From Cellvibrio fontiphilus_A (GTDB lineage: Bacteria > Pseudomonadota > Gammaproteobacteria > Pseudomonadales > Cellvibrionaceae), in assembly GCF_042646205.1 (NCBI RefSeq), contig NZ_JBHRTF010000004.1, positions 62,001 through 126,000 of the forward strand: DNA of 64,000 nucleotides, in the 5' to 3' direction. Numbering within the stretch: position 1 is the stretch's first letter; each line of letters opens with the position of its first letter. The notes beneath the pieces are model-generated. The model was not told where the DNA came from. It was given only the letters and a program-made list of their open reading frames with translations, and made no database searches. Below are positions 9,711-16,796 of the stretch, piece by piece. The position numbers were made by a program, and so were the translations under genes.

Positions 9711-10394
9711 ATGGATACTTTGATTCGTTTTTTTCAGGATGGCGGCGCATTTATGTACCCCATTGCCATTGTATTGGCGGCGGGTTTGGCAATTGCTATT
9801 GAGCGCTGGATTGTATTGTCCACCGCCAAGTCGGCCAATCGTCAGGCATTTGAGCGCATTCTGCCCATGCTGCAGAAAAAGGATTACAACGGGGTAGTGA
9901 ATTTGGGTAAATCCAGCAGCGCACCTATCGCACGGATTATTGCATCGGGCATTGCGCGTATGGCGCAATCCCCACGCCGCGATGACATTGAATTGGCGAT
10001 GGAAGAGGGGGTGATGGAAGCTATGCCGCGCCTGGAAAAGCGCACACCTTATTTGGCGACTCTCGCCAATATCGCCACCCTGCTTGGGTTGCTCGGCACT
10101 ATTATCGGCCTGATTCAGGCGTTTACTGCCGTGGCCAGCGCTGACCCGGCGGAAAAAGCCGCGCTCTTGTCATCATCAATTGCGGTGGCGATGAACACTA
10201 CCGCGTTTGGTTTGGTCGCGGCGATTCCGCTGCTGTTAATTCACTCCATGATTCAAAGTAAAACCACCGAAATTATCGACAGCCTGGAAATGGCCGGCGT
10301 GAAATGTTTAAACATCATTGCCCAGAGTAGCGAAGTGGTTGTTCGCAACCGCGCGCCGGAAGCTGCTGCCAAACCGCAGTCAAGCGCTCAATAA
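9711..10394 (+). CDS. ExbB/TolQ/MotA-family proton-channel protein
   Basis: Inner-membrane stator subunit of an ExbBD/TolQR-type motor that uses proton flow to move a periplasmic transducer. The chosen ATG at 9711 starts MDTLIRFFQDGG; an upstream TTG would add seven unneeded residues. Three membrane helices are visible at about 12-32, 105-130 and 150-175, with the family pattern LANIATLLGLLGTIIGLIQAF and then NTTAFGLVAAIPLLL. The 227-residue length is normal for the family. It is followed by two ExbD-type genes and a TonB-like gene, as in Agl and TonB2-type operons. No symbol is given because ExbB, TolQ and AglR cannot be told apart here. Confidence 0.9.
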   Translation: MDTLIRFFQDGGAFMYPIAIVLAAGLAIAIERWIVLSTAKSANRQAFERILPMLQKKDYNGVVNLGKSSSAPIARIIASGIARMAQSPRRDDIELAMEEGVMEAMPRLEKRTPYLATLANIATLLGLLGTIIGLIQAFTAVASADPAEKAALLSSSIAVAMNTTAFGLVAAIPLLLIHSMIQSKTTEIIDSLEMAGVKCLNIIAQSSEVVVRNRAPEAAAKPQSSAQ

Positions 10395-10453
10395 AACAGC
10401 TGCCCGTTGCAGTTATTACGCAATTTGCAGTGGTCGTTATTGGGGAACTTTTT

Positions 10454-10996
10454 ATGCGTATAAAACGCCGTTACAAAGAAGATCCGGATCTCGATATCAC
10501 CTCCTTTATGAACTTGATGATCATATTGGTGCCGGTGTTATTGATGAGCATGGTGTTGGCACGCACCACCGTGCTGGATCTCAAATTGCCTGATATGGCG
10601 GATTCAAGCACACCGCCTACCGAGGAGCCGCCACAGCAGTTGGAGTTGATTATCCGCGCCGATAAATTTGAAGTGAATTATCCGGCGGGCATCAAATTAA
10701 AGTGGGTTGAAAAAACCGCTGATGGCCAATACGACTTTGCGCTGCTGGCAACTGTGTTGCAGGAAACCAAACGTTTATTGGAAGACAAAGGCATACAGAA
10801 AAAAGATATTTATATTCTTTCGGAAAAAGACACCGACTACCAAACGCTGGTTACCACTATGGATACCGCGCGCTCCTTTAAGGCCGTGGTTGCGGCGAGT
10901 GTTGTCGATGCAGAATTGTTTCCCGAAATTTCGCTGGGCGATGCCCCCGCGCCCGGTGCTTCAACCGGCGCTGTGCAAAACGGAGGTGCGCAATGA
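10454..10996 (+). CDS. ExbD/TolR-like protein with Asn at the usual protonatable Asp
   Basis: Bitopic partner of the ExbB-like channel. The ATG at 10454 lies behind GGGGAAC and gives MRIKRRYKEDPDLDIT (180 residues); the ORF start at 10430 adds an unlikely extension. One membrane helix is at about 18-38 (FMNLMIILVPVLLMSMVL), then a periplasmic domain with the ExbD-like DIYILSEKDTDYQTLVTTMD region. ExbD and TolR normally carry an essential Asp at the start of the helix (L-x-D-V/I). Here the equivalent position appears to be Asn20 (SFMNLMI). The next gene keeps the Asp, so the pair may work as a heteromer with one protonatable member. It ends in an ATGA overlap with that gene. Confidence 0.86.
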   Translation: MRIKRRYKEDPDLDITSFMNLMIILVPVLLMSMVLARTTVLDLKLPDMADSSTPPTEEPPQQLELIIRADKFEVNYPAGIKLKWVEKTADGQYDFALLATVLQETKRLLEDKGIQKKDIYILSEKDTDYQTLVTTMDTARSFKAVVAASVVDAELFPEISLGDAPAPGASTGAVQNGGAQ

Positions 10997-11511
10997 AACA
11001 ATCGCTGCGCGCCAAGCGCATGGCTAAACACCATCGCCGTTTAAAACAAGGCTCCAAATTAAATCTGGTTTCACTCATGGATATTTTTACCATTTTGGTA
11101 TTTTTCCTGTTGGTGAATTCGGGTGATGTAGAAGTACTGCAAACGGATAAAAGCATTAAATTGCCCGCATCAGTGTCGGATCAGGTGCCGGAAAATAATT
11201 TGCTGGTATTGGTTACCGCAACCCAGGTAGTTGTCGCTGGGCAAGCGGTAGGTTCCGTGCAGGAATTGCTCGCGGCGCAAGGCGATCAATTTGAGCCATT
11301 GGCCAAAGAGTTGAAATATCACGCACAAAAAGCGGGCCCGCTTGCCGAAAAAGATCAGCTCACCGGGCGCCCGGTAACGGTTATGGCCGATCAGAAGGTG
11401 CCCTACCAATTGCTGAAAAAAATCATGGCAACCTGTGCGGCGGCTGAGTATCGCGATATCTCATTGGCGGTGACCAAAAAAGAATTGCCTGCACAGAACG
11501 GGGAGGGGTGA
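10993..11511 (+). CDS. ExbD/TolR-like protein, Asp-containing
   Basis: Second ExbD/TolR-type subunit, 172 residues. It has a very basic N terminus (KQSLRAKRMAKHHRRLKQ), then SLMDIFTILVFFLLVNSG as the single membrane helix with the expected Asp at residue 30, then a periplasmic domain. Its start overlaps the stop of the first ExbD-like gene (ATGA) and the TonB-like gene begins one base after its stop, so the stator and transducer genes are coupled. Two TolR-type subunits beside one TolQ-type protein is the Agl motor arrangement (AglR with AglQ and AglS in Myxococcus); that comparison is from family knowledge. Confidence 0.88.
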   Translation: MKQSLRAKRMAKHHRRLKQGSKLNLVSLMDIFTILVFFLLVNSGDVEVLQTDKSIKLPASVSDQVPENNLLVLVTATQVVVAGQAVGSVQELLAAQGDQFEPLAKELKYHAQKAGPLAEKDQLTGRPVTVMADQKVPYQLLKKIMATCAAAEYRDISLAVTKKELPAQNGEG

Positions 11512-11512
11512 G

Positions 11513-12484
11513 ATGACCGGCACCCTGTTAAATACCCAGTTGCCCTGGAGCGCGTCCGCGCAAGACGATCAGCGGTTTACCAAAATTTTGTCTGCCAGTT
11601 TGGTGGTGTTGCTGCTGCTGAGTATTGGCGTCACCCTCATCAAGGTTCCTGAAATCAGCCGTGCGGAAAAAGAAAAACTGCCGCCACAGTTGGCGCGAGT
11701 TGTTTTGGAAAAGAAAGAGTTGCCGCCCCCTAAACCGGTAGAACCGCCCAAGGTGGAGGAAAAAAAGCCTGAACCAAAACCGGAGGAGAAAAAACCAGAG
11801 CCAGTAGTAAAACCGCCGGAGCCGGTGAAAAAACCGGTGGTGGCGCCCCCCAAGGAAAAGCTGGAAAAAGCCCGCGAGCAGGCCGCCAACTCGGGGGTTA
11901 TGCAGTTTAAAGACGACCTGGCCGAAATGCGCGACATGATGCAGACCTCGGCAGTGGAAACGGCGGCGACTACCGTCACCAATAGCACTGGCGAAGCCGC
12001 GCAGGTGGATCGCGCTATGATTACCAGTGGCGCCAAAACCGCAAGTGGTGGCATCAATACCGCCGCACTAAGCCGCGACACTGGCGGTGTGGCGCTTTCG
12101 GGCCGTGAAACCACCAAGGTAAAAAGTGGTTTGGCTGAGGCGGGGAATAAGTCCGCCCAAGCCGCTCCCGGCAACAGCGATGGTGCCGGTGGCTCAGCGC
12201 GCAGCGAGGAAGAAATCCGCAAGATTATGGAGCAGCACAAAGGTGCCATCTATTCCATCTACAACCGCGCCTTGCGGCAGAATGCGGCGCTGGAAGGCAA
12301 GATGGTAGTAAAAATAGTGATCGACCCCAGCGGGAAAATTGTCGAGGCGTCATTGGTGTCGAGCGAATTGGGCGATAGCGATTTGGAAGCGAAAATCCTG
12401 CAGCGCATTCGTTTAATCAGCTTCCCGGCCTCCAGGGTGGCGCGCACTACCATCAATCAAACCTTTGATTTTTTACCGCAATAG
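11513..12484 (+). CDS. TonB-like energy transducer with AgmX/PglI-type C-terminal domain
   Basis: 323-residue periplasm-spanning transducer. A short cytoplasmic N terminus is followed by a membrane helix (about 25-45, ILSASLVVLLLLSIGVTLI). Residues about 60-125 are a Pro/Lys/Glu-rich rod of the TonB/TolA type (PPKPVEPPKVEEKKPEPKP). A Ser/Thr/Ala/Gly-rich linker leads to a C-terminal domain of about 90 residues. That domain (IRKIMEQHKGAIYSIYNRAL, then GKMVVKIVIDPSGKIVEASL, ending SFPASRVARTTINQTFDF) fits the AgmX/PglI C-terminal pattern better than classical TonB. It is the last gene of the unit and is followed by a strong terminator. Confidence 0.86.
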   Translation: MTGTLLNTQLPWSASAQDDQRFTKILSASLVVLLLLSIGVTLIKVPEISRAEKEKLPPQLARVVLEKKELPPPKPVEPPKVEEKKPEPKPEEKKPEPVVKPPEPVKKPVVAPPKEKLEKAREQAANSGVMQFKDDLAEMRDMMQTSAVETAATTVTNSTGEAAQVDRAMITSGAKTASGGINTAALSRDTGGVALSGRETTKVKSGLAEAGNKSAQAAPGNSDGAGGSARSEEEIRKIMEQHKGAIYSIYNRALRQNAALEGKMVVKIVIDPSGKIVEASLVSSELGDSDLEAKILQRIRLISFPASRVARTTINQTFDFLPQ

Positions 12485-12506
12485 TTCGTCTTTAGTTAGC
12501 GACTTA

Positions 12507-12532
12507 CCCCGGCTTGCCGGGGTTTTTCTTTT
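12507..12532 (+). terminator. Rho-independent terminator after the TonB-like gene
   Basis: A perfect stem CCCCGGC-TT-GCCGGGG is followed by TTTTTC and a second T-run, 22 bases after the stop of the TonB-like gene. It closes the nine-gene operon. Confidence 0.9.
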
Positions 12533-12582
12533 TACGGCCAGCTACTGGTAGTCGCGGTTGTTGATGTGATTATTAAAATGAT

Positions 12583-12596
12583 TGAAACCGGTTACA
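12583..12596. promoter_or_regulatory. LacI-type operator upstream of the AGE isomerase
   Basis: TGAAACCGGTTACA fits the pattern TGTAAnCGnTTACA also seen at 16606, 18731 and 57021, with the central AACCGGTT a perfect palindrome. The likely ligand is the regulator encoded at 15490-16491, inferred from its position in the same cluster. A degenerate copy (GGTAACCGATTAAG) lies at 12649-12662. Confidence 0.6.
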
Positions 12597-12753
12597 TTTT
12601 TATTCATAATGCACCCCGCTAAGGCCCGTTTATTCATGTTTTTTATCGGTAACCGATTAAGCTGGTAAGCATTTTTGCTTGCTCCTTGGGTAAAGTTGCC
12701 GGTAACTGTGAGTGATTAATGGTTAAGCCGTAGCCCGCTGTTGTGTTTTTTTA

Positions 12754-12779
12754 CCCCGGTTCTCCGGGGTTTTTTCTTT
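12754..12779 (+). terminator. Second terminator, upstream of the AGE isomerase
   Basis: The stem CCCCGG-TTCT-CCGGGG is followed by TTTTTTC and more T. Its sequence context (TTACCCCGG...CCGGGGTTTTTTCTTT) nearly copies the terminator at 12507, as if duplicated. It sits 143 bases before the next start codon, so any transcript initiated near the operator at 12583 would be short unless it reads through. Confidence 0.8.
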
Positions 12780-12922
12780 ATCAGCGGTTAGCTTTTTTAT
12801 CGGTGTTCCTGGTGCTTTGTCTGGTTGTTGTTAAAAGTGCCGCGTAAAATTCATCATCAATCCGCCATAATCCCCAAGGTTCATAACTCACTGCAACCGC
12901 ACTGGCGGTAAATGGAACATTT

Positions 12923-14074
12923 ATGTCACAAGCATTGCATGCGGCGGCCAGTCGCCTTGAAAACTGGATCAAACAGGACGCCCTGCCACTCTGGTTAGCG
13001 CGCGGGTTAGTGCCTGAAACCGGCGCTAATTATGAGCGCCTGACCCCGGCCGGTGTGCCGGATCTGGAGTCCAGTACCCGCGTTCGGGTACAGGCTCGCC
13101 AAGCCTTCTTTTTTGCCGCTGCCTACCAGCGCGGTTGGTGTCCCGAGGGTAAGTCGGTCGCCAAAAAGTTGCTGGCATTTGTACAGCAACATGCTGCCCA
13201 CCCCACTGCAGCTGCGGGTTATACCCATCTGCTCGACAAAAACTTCAGGGTGGTGGACACCAAACAAGACCTCTACGACCACGCGTTTTTCCTGCTTGCC
13301 AATGCCTGGTGTTATCGCGCGTTTAAGGAGGATGCCTACCTGCAGGAAGCGGATAAATTAATCGCGCATTTGGATGCCGCTTTTGGCTCTGCAGTCGGCG
13401 GTTGGATTGAAGGTGATTACGCCTACGCCTGTCGCCGGCAAAACCCCCACATGCATTTATTTGAGGCTTTCCTCGCGCTGTTTGATGCTACCGGCGATGC
13501 AAAATACCTGGCGCGGGTAGGTGAATTATTTGCGCTATTCCAAAGCCACTTTTTTGATGCGGAAAAAGGTGTGCTGTTTGAATTTTTTGATGACCATTGG
13601 ACGCGTCTGCCCAATGCCAAAGGCGATACGGTTGAGCCGGGCCACATGATGGAGTGGGTCTGGCTATTGGACTGGTATCACCGCCGCAGCGGCCGCCCGG
13701 TAGCTCAATACACCAGCACACTCTACGCGCGCGGTTTGGAAATCGGTATGGATAAATCCGGCTTGTTATTTGATGCGGTGAGTTACACCGGTGAAGTGAT
13801 TGATCGCAATAAACGCTGCTGGGGCATCACTGAATTAATTAAAGCCAGCCTGGTGCAAATTCGCGCTGGCAATCCGCAGGCCGAAGCTATTGCCATTAAA
13901 GGCGTGGATGATCTGTTCACATATTACCTGTGCGCCGCAACGCCCGGCTCCTACGTAGACCAACGCGGCGCGCAGGATGAAATAGTGGTTGATGTTGCAC
14001 CGGCAAGCACGCTTTATCACTTGATTGTCGCTGCTATGGAATTGCTGGATCACTTTGAATTAATCAAAACCTAA
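12923..14074 (+). CDS. AGE-family sugar epimerase/isomerase, probable mannose isomerase
   Basis: 383-residue cytoplasmic enzyme with the (alpha/alpha)6-barrel pattern of the N-acylglucosamine 2-epimerase family. Visible family segments include YDHAFFLLANAWCY near residue 116, RRQNPHMHLFEAFLAL near 170, and EPGHMMEWVWLL near 238, which supply the conserved His residues. These match bacterial mannose isomerases and related aldose-ketose isomerases better than cellobiose epimerases. Next to mannan genes, its likely job is to convert free mannose to fructose for entry into metabolism. A LacI-type operator lies about 330 bases upstream and a terminator follows. N-acylglucosamine or other hexose activity cannot be ruled out. 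Confidence 0.82.
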   Translation: MSQALHAAASRLENWIKQDALPLWLARGLVPETGANYERLTPAGVPDLESSTRVRVQARQAFFFAAAYQRGWCPEGKSVAKKLLAFVQQHAAHPTAAAGYTHLLDKNFRVVDTKQDLYDHAFFLLANAWCYRAFKEDAYLQEADKLIAHLDAAFGSAVGGWIEGDYAYACRRQNPHMHLFEAFLALFDATGDAKYLARVGELFALFQSHFFDAEKGVLFEFFDDHWTRLPNAKGDTVEPGHMMEWVWLLDWYHRRSGRPVAQYTSTLYARGLEIGMDKSGLLFDAVSYTGEVIDRNKRCWGITELIKASLVQIRAGNPQAEAIAIKGVDDLFTYYLCAATPGSYVDQRGAQDEIVVDVAPASTLYHLIVAAMELLDHFELIKT

Positions 14075-14097
14075 TTTTATTCATGTGTAGTGCCGCT

Positions 14098-14136
14098 AAA
14101 AAAACGGACAGCGAGGTTATCGCTGCCCGTTTTTTT
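14098..14136 (+). terminator. Terminator after the AGE isomerase
   Basis: The stem ACGGACAGCGA paired with TCGCTGCCCGT has one mismatch, is flanked by an A-run and followed by TTTTTTT. It begins 23 bases after the stop codon. Confidence 0.88.
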
Positions 14137-14289
14137 GCACAAATATTGGGCGCGGAAAATAAATATAACCCGCAGTGGTTATACGAAACTTAATGGTTAT
14201 AACAAGAGATTAGATTTTTTTTTGCTATAGGCGCATTTTTCATTAATGAGCTGCACTTTGGGTCTAGGCTGAATTAAAGGGCGGTAGGG

Positions 14290-14352
14290 TCGTGCGATAA
14301 GCGGATCCTGCAATAAGAAAGTCCTGCAATAAGAGAGACCTGCTATGAAAAG
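14290..14352 (+). repeat. Four tandem 16-base repeats reaching the start codon of the beta-helix gene
   Basis: Units begin at 14290 (TCGTGCGATAAG), 14306 (TCCTGCAATAAG), 14322 (TCCTGCAATAAG) and 14338 (ACCTGCTATGAA), with a regular 16-base period. The fourth, degenerate unit contains the ATG at 14345, and the third supplies the purine-rich AGAGAG before it. Changes in copy number could alter the leader but not the frame. Confidence 0.65.
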
Positions 14353-15346
14353 TCATCGCCTCACTTCCGGATTAGCCATCGCGTTAACCATTTTGTTCAC
14401 TTTGAGCGCAGTACCTGCACTTGCGGTGGAAGTGAAAGAAAAAACCTGTGACGCCATCCAAAAAGCGATTTATCAATTGCCGCCAGAAGGTGGTGAGGTG
14501 AGCCTGTTACCCGGCACATACAGCTGCAGCGCTCCCATCATTATGGATCGGCATAACGTAACCCTGCGCGGTACCGGGCCTGCAACTTTATTGCGGCTTG
14601 CCGATAAAGCTAACGCACCGGTGATTATTATGGGTATGGCCGAGGGCATTCCCAGTCGCACCACCCGCTATATAAAAGTGCGTGATTTGATGATTGACGG
14701 CAACCGCGCCAACCAGCTCTCGGAATGTATGGGTGGGCCTTGCAGCATGGAATTTCCATTGCGCAATAACGGCATTAGCATTCGCCGCTGTGAGGACTGT
14801 GCGGTGCAATCGGTCACAGTGTTTGGCGCTATGTCCGGTGGCTTGGTCACTGAATTGGGCTGCCGCCGGTTAAATATCCGCGACTACACGTCATTTGATA
14901 ATGAATTTGATGGCCTCGCCGGTTATGAAACCGAGGACAGCACGTTTACCGGCATTCATTTGTACGGTAACAAAGCGGCCGGTATTTCCACCGACATTAA
15001 ATTTAATAACAACAAATTTTACGATGTGACCATCAGCAACAACGGCACAGTAGGAATTTTTATGCGCGATTCGTTGGATAACGCATTTACCAATATGCAT
15101 ATTCGCGACAATATCCAACACGGTGTTTTTCTTGCGCAAGTCAATACCGATGCCGCTACAGGCGCGACAGGAAATACCTTTACTTCCGTTGTTATTTCAC
15201 AGTCCGGCGGTGTGGGTTTCTTGGCCAACGATGCCAGCTGCGTTAACAACATGCTGGTGGGCGCACAGTTTGTAAATAACCGCCACGGCTGTATTGGCGA
15301 GGCAGCATCGGGACTGGTGGAAAATATAGGTGCTATTTGTCGCTAA
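14345..15346 (+). CDS. Exported right-handed parallel beta-helix protein
   Basis: 333 residues with an export signal ending PALA. The mature chain begins like pectate-lyase-superfold proteins: CDAIQKAIYQLPPEGGEVSL, then PGTYSCSAPI and HNVTLRGTGPATLL. Repeated PbH1-like coils follow (ISIRRCEDCAVQSVTVFGAM, GIHLYGNKAAGIST, FYDVTISNNGTVGIFM, NTFTSVVISQSGGVGFLAND). Many paired Cys suggest disulphides. This fold is used by pectate and alginate lyases, mannuronan epimerases and polygalacturonases. I cannot identify a catalytic set, so substrate and activity are open. It lies between mannan genes and has its own terminator. Its start lies in a tandem-repeat leader. Confidence 0.72.
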   Translation: MKSHRLTSGLAIALTILFTLSAVPALAVEVKEKTCDAIQKAIYQLPPEGGEVSLLPGTYSCSAPIIMDRHNVTLRGTGPATLLRLADKANAPVIIMGMAEGIPSRTTRYIKVRDLMIDGNRANQLSECMGGPCSMEFPLRNNGISIRRCEDCAVQSVTVFGAMSGGLVTELGCRRLNIRDYTSFDNEFDGLAGYETEDSTFTGIHLYGNKAAGISTDIKFNNNKFYDVTISNNGTVGIFMRDSLDNAFTNMHIRDNIQHGVFLAQVNTDAATGATGNTFTSVVISQSGGVGFLANDASCVNNMLVGAQFVNNRHGCIGEAASGLVENIGAICR

Positions 15347-15396
15347 GCGTTATTCAAGGCGCTTGCTATTAAGCAATTAAACGGTGTTCGGAAAAT

Positions 15397-15433
15397 AAAA
15401 AACGCGTTGCGGGAATTCCGTAACGCGTTTTTT
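15397..15433. terminator. Bidirectional terminator between the beta-helix gene and lacI
   Basis: A-run, ACGCGTTGCGG, short loop, CCGTAACGCGT, T-run: a stem with one bulge and T-runs on both strands. It serves the plus-strand beta-helix gene and the convergent minus-strand regulator gene. Confidence 0.88.
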
Positions 15434-15489
15434 ATTTTTGCTGATTTTTTTTCGGTGATTTGTTTTTAGCGATTATTTAGCGCAGGGTT

Positions 15490-16491
15490 TTATTTTTTAC
15501 TCGGCGCAGGCCCGGTGCTTTTGCGAATAATAAATTCTGTGGGCAGTACACATTCGCGTTGGCTGAGGGGTTCGCCCTCTATCACTTTTAGCAGCATATC
15601 CATTGCCATTTTGCCCATTTCTTCGGCGGGTTGGGAAATGGTGGTGAGGCTTGGGTCTGAGTATTTGGCGTAGGCGATATCGTCAAAGCCGGTGACCGAC
15701 ATATCTTCCGGAATGCGAATGCCCTGGTTTTTTAAAGTCTGCATGGCACCTATCGCCATTTCGTCGTTCATGGAGAAAATCGCGGTGGGGCGCACTTTCA
15801 TATTGCAGAACTGGAAGGCGGCATTCAGGCCAGACCACATGGTGAAGTCGCCCTCGGCAATTAAATCTTTTTCAAAGGGAATACCGGCTTCGGCCAGCGC
15901 TTCTTTGTAACCCTCCAGGCGGTCGATGGCGTGTGGGTTGTCCTTCAGGCCGGAGATGACACCAATGCGCTTGTGACCCAGTGAAATCAAATAATTCACC
16001 ATGGTTTTGGCGGCGGCGCGGTTGTCGATACGAATTGCCGGGCCGGTGGTGTATTCGCAGCCGCAGGCGTTGACGCAGGGAATATCGGGCGGAATGTTGT
16101 TCTGGCTTTTTTCCGAGCTGGGGCGCAGCTGCACTATGCCGTCGGCCAGGCGGGTTTCCACGCGGCGAATGTATTCCATTTCACGCTCGGGGGTGCCGCG
16201 GGTATCGCCCAGCAGCACGGCGTAGCCTTTTTGCTGGGCGCGGTCTTCCAGGGCGCGAATAAACAGCGAATAAAAGGGGTTGGCTATATCGGGCACCAAT
16301 ACCACCACCGCGTAGGCGCGCGCCGAGCGAAAGTTGCGCGCCAGCATATTGGGGCGATAGCCCACTTGGGCGATGGCTTTATGCACCTTGTCCAGACTGT
16401 CATCGGATACTTTTTCAGGGTTGCTCAGGGCGCGTGAAACAGTGGCAACGGAAACGCCAGCCAAGCGGGCGACATCGCGAATATTGGACAT
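15490..16491 (-). CDS. LacI-family transcriptional regulator of the mannan genes
   Basis: 333-residue repressor-type regulator. The N-terminal helix-turn-helix is clear (IRDVARLAGVSVATVSRALS, residues 4-23), with the hinge segment GYRPNMLARNFRS, followed by the periplasmic-binding-protein-like sensor domain (VVLVPDIANPFYS and GFDDIAYAKYSDPSLTTISQ). It is transcribed away from the symporter gene. Between them lies the near-perfect palindrome AATGTAAACGGTTACATT, so it probably regulates itself and the divergent symporter. The inducer is likely a manno-oligosaccharide or mannose; this is inferred from neighbours. Confidence 0.93.
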   Translation of the reverse strand: MSNIRDVARLAGVSVATVSRALSNPEKVSDDSLDKVHKAIAQVGYRPNMLARNFRSARAYAVVVLVPDIANPFYSLFIRALEDRAQQKGYAVLLGDTRGTPEREMEYIRRVETRLADGIVQLRPSSEKSQNNIPPDIPCVNACGCEYTTGPAIRIDNRAAAKTMVNYLISLGHKRIGVISGLKDNPHAIDRLEGYKEALAEAGIPFEKDLIAEGDFTMWSGLNAAFQFCNMKVRPTAIFSMNDEMAIGAMQTLKNQGIRIPEDMSVTGFDDIAYAKYSDPSLTTISQPAEEMGKMAMDMLLKVIEGEPLSQRECVLPTEFIIRKSTGPAPSKK

Positions 16492-16796
16492 AGAAAACGA
16501 CCTTAAAGAGCCGGAAATGGGCGGATGGCGGTAGATGCATCCAGAAAATGACTTATTTGACTGAAAATTTACTACAGCTCCTCACAAGAGACTAGAAAAA
16601 TAAAATGTAAACGGTTACATTAGCTTGTCGCCAGGGTGCTTATAGTCTTATGTGCTATTTGTTTCCTGCCGATGCATCCTGGGGGCGGTGATGCCCGGTC
16701 GCCGCCTTCGGGTTATGCCGTTTTGTATAAATACAAACAGTAAAAACAAGCAGTAAATACAAATAGTCATCCACATAATAAATCCGGATTTTGTTA
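16492..16796. other. Divergent lacI / symporter promoter region
   Basis: 305 bases without a gene. Besides the LacI operator near 16604 it contains AT-rich sequence with repeated AAACAGTAAA/GCAGTAAATACAAATAG near 16734-16766, where the symporter promoter probably lies. I did not find a convincing -35/-10 pair. Confidence 0.5.
16604..16621. promoter_or_regulatory. LacI operator between lacI and the symporter
   Basis: AATGTAAACGGTTACATT has 8 of 9 base pairs symmetric around the central CG. It is the best copy of the window-wide TGTAAnCGnTTACA motif and lies 113 bases before the lacI start and 176 bases before the symporter start. Confidence 0.8.

Larger units (their letters stand above)
12533..12922. 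other. Regulatory intergenic region with operators and a second terminator
   Basis: About 390 bases without a credible protein gene; the minus-strand ORF across 12781-12972 lacks a ribosome site and is antisense to the next gene start. It contains a LacI-type operator near 12583-12596, a weaker copy near 12649-12662, and a strong second terminator at 12754-12779. A terminator between the operators and the next start codon implies either a short leader or small RNA, or a separate promoter after 12780. Confidence 0.6.

Noticed and set aside
12781..12972. Minus-strand 63-residue ORF upstream of the AGE isomerase
   Set aside because: Lacks a ribosome site, overlaps the isomerase start on the opposite strand and shows no domain.
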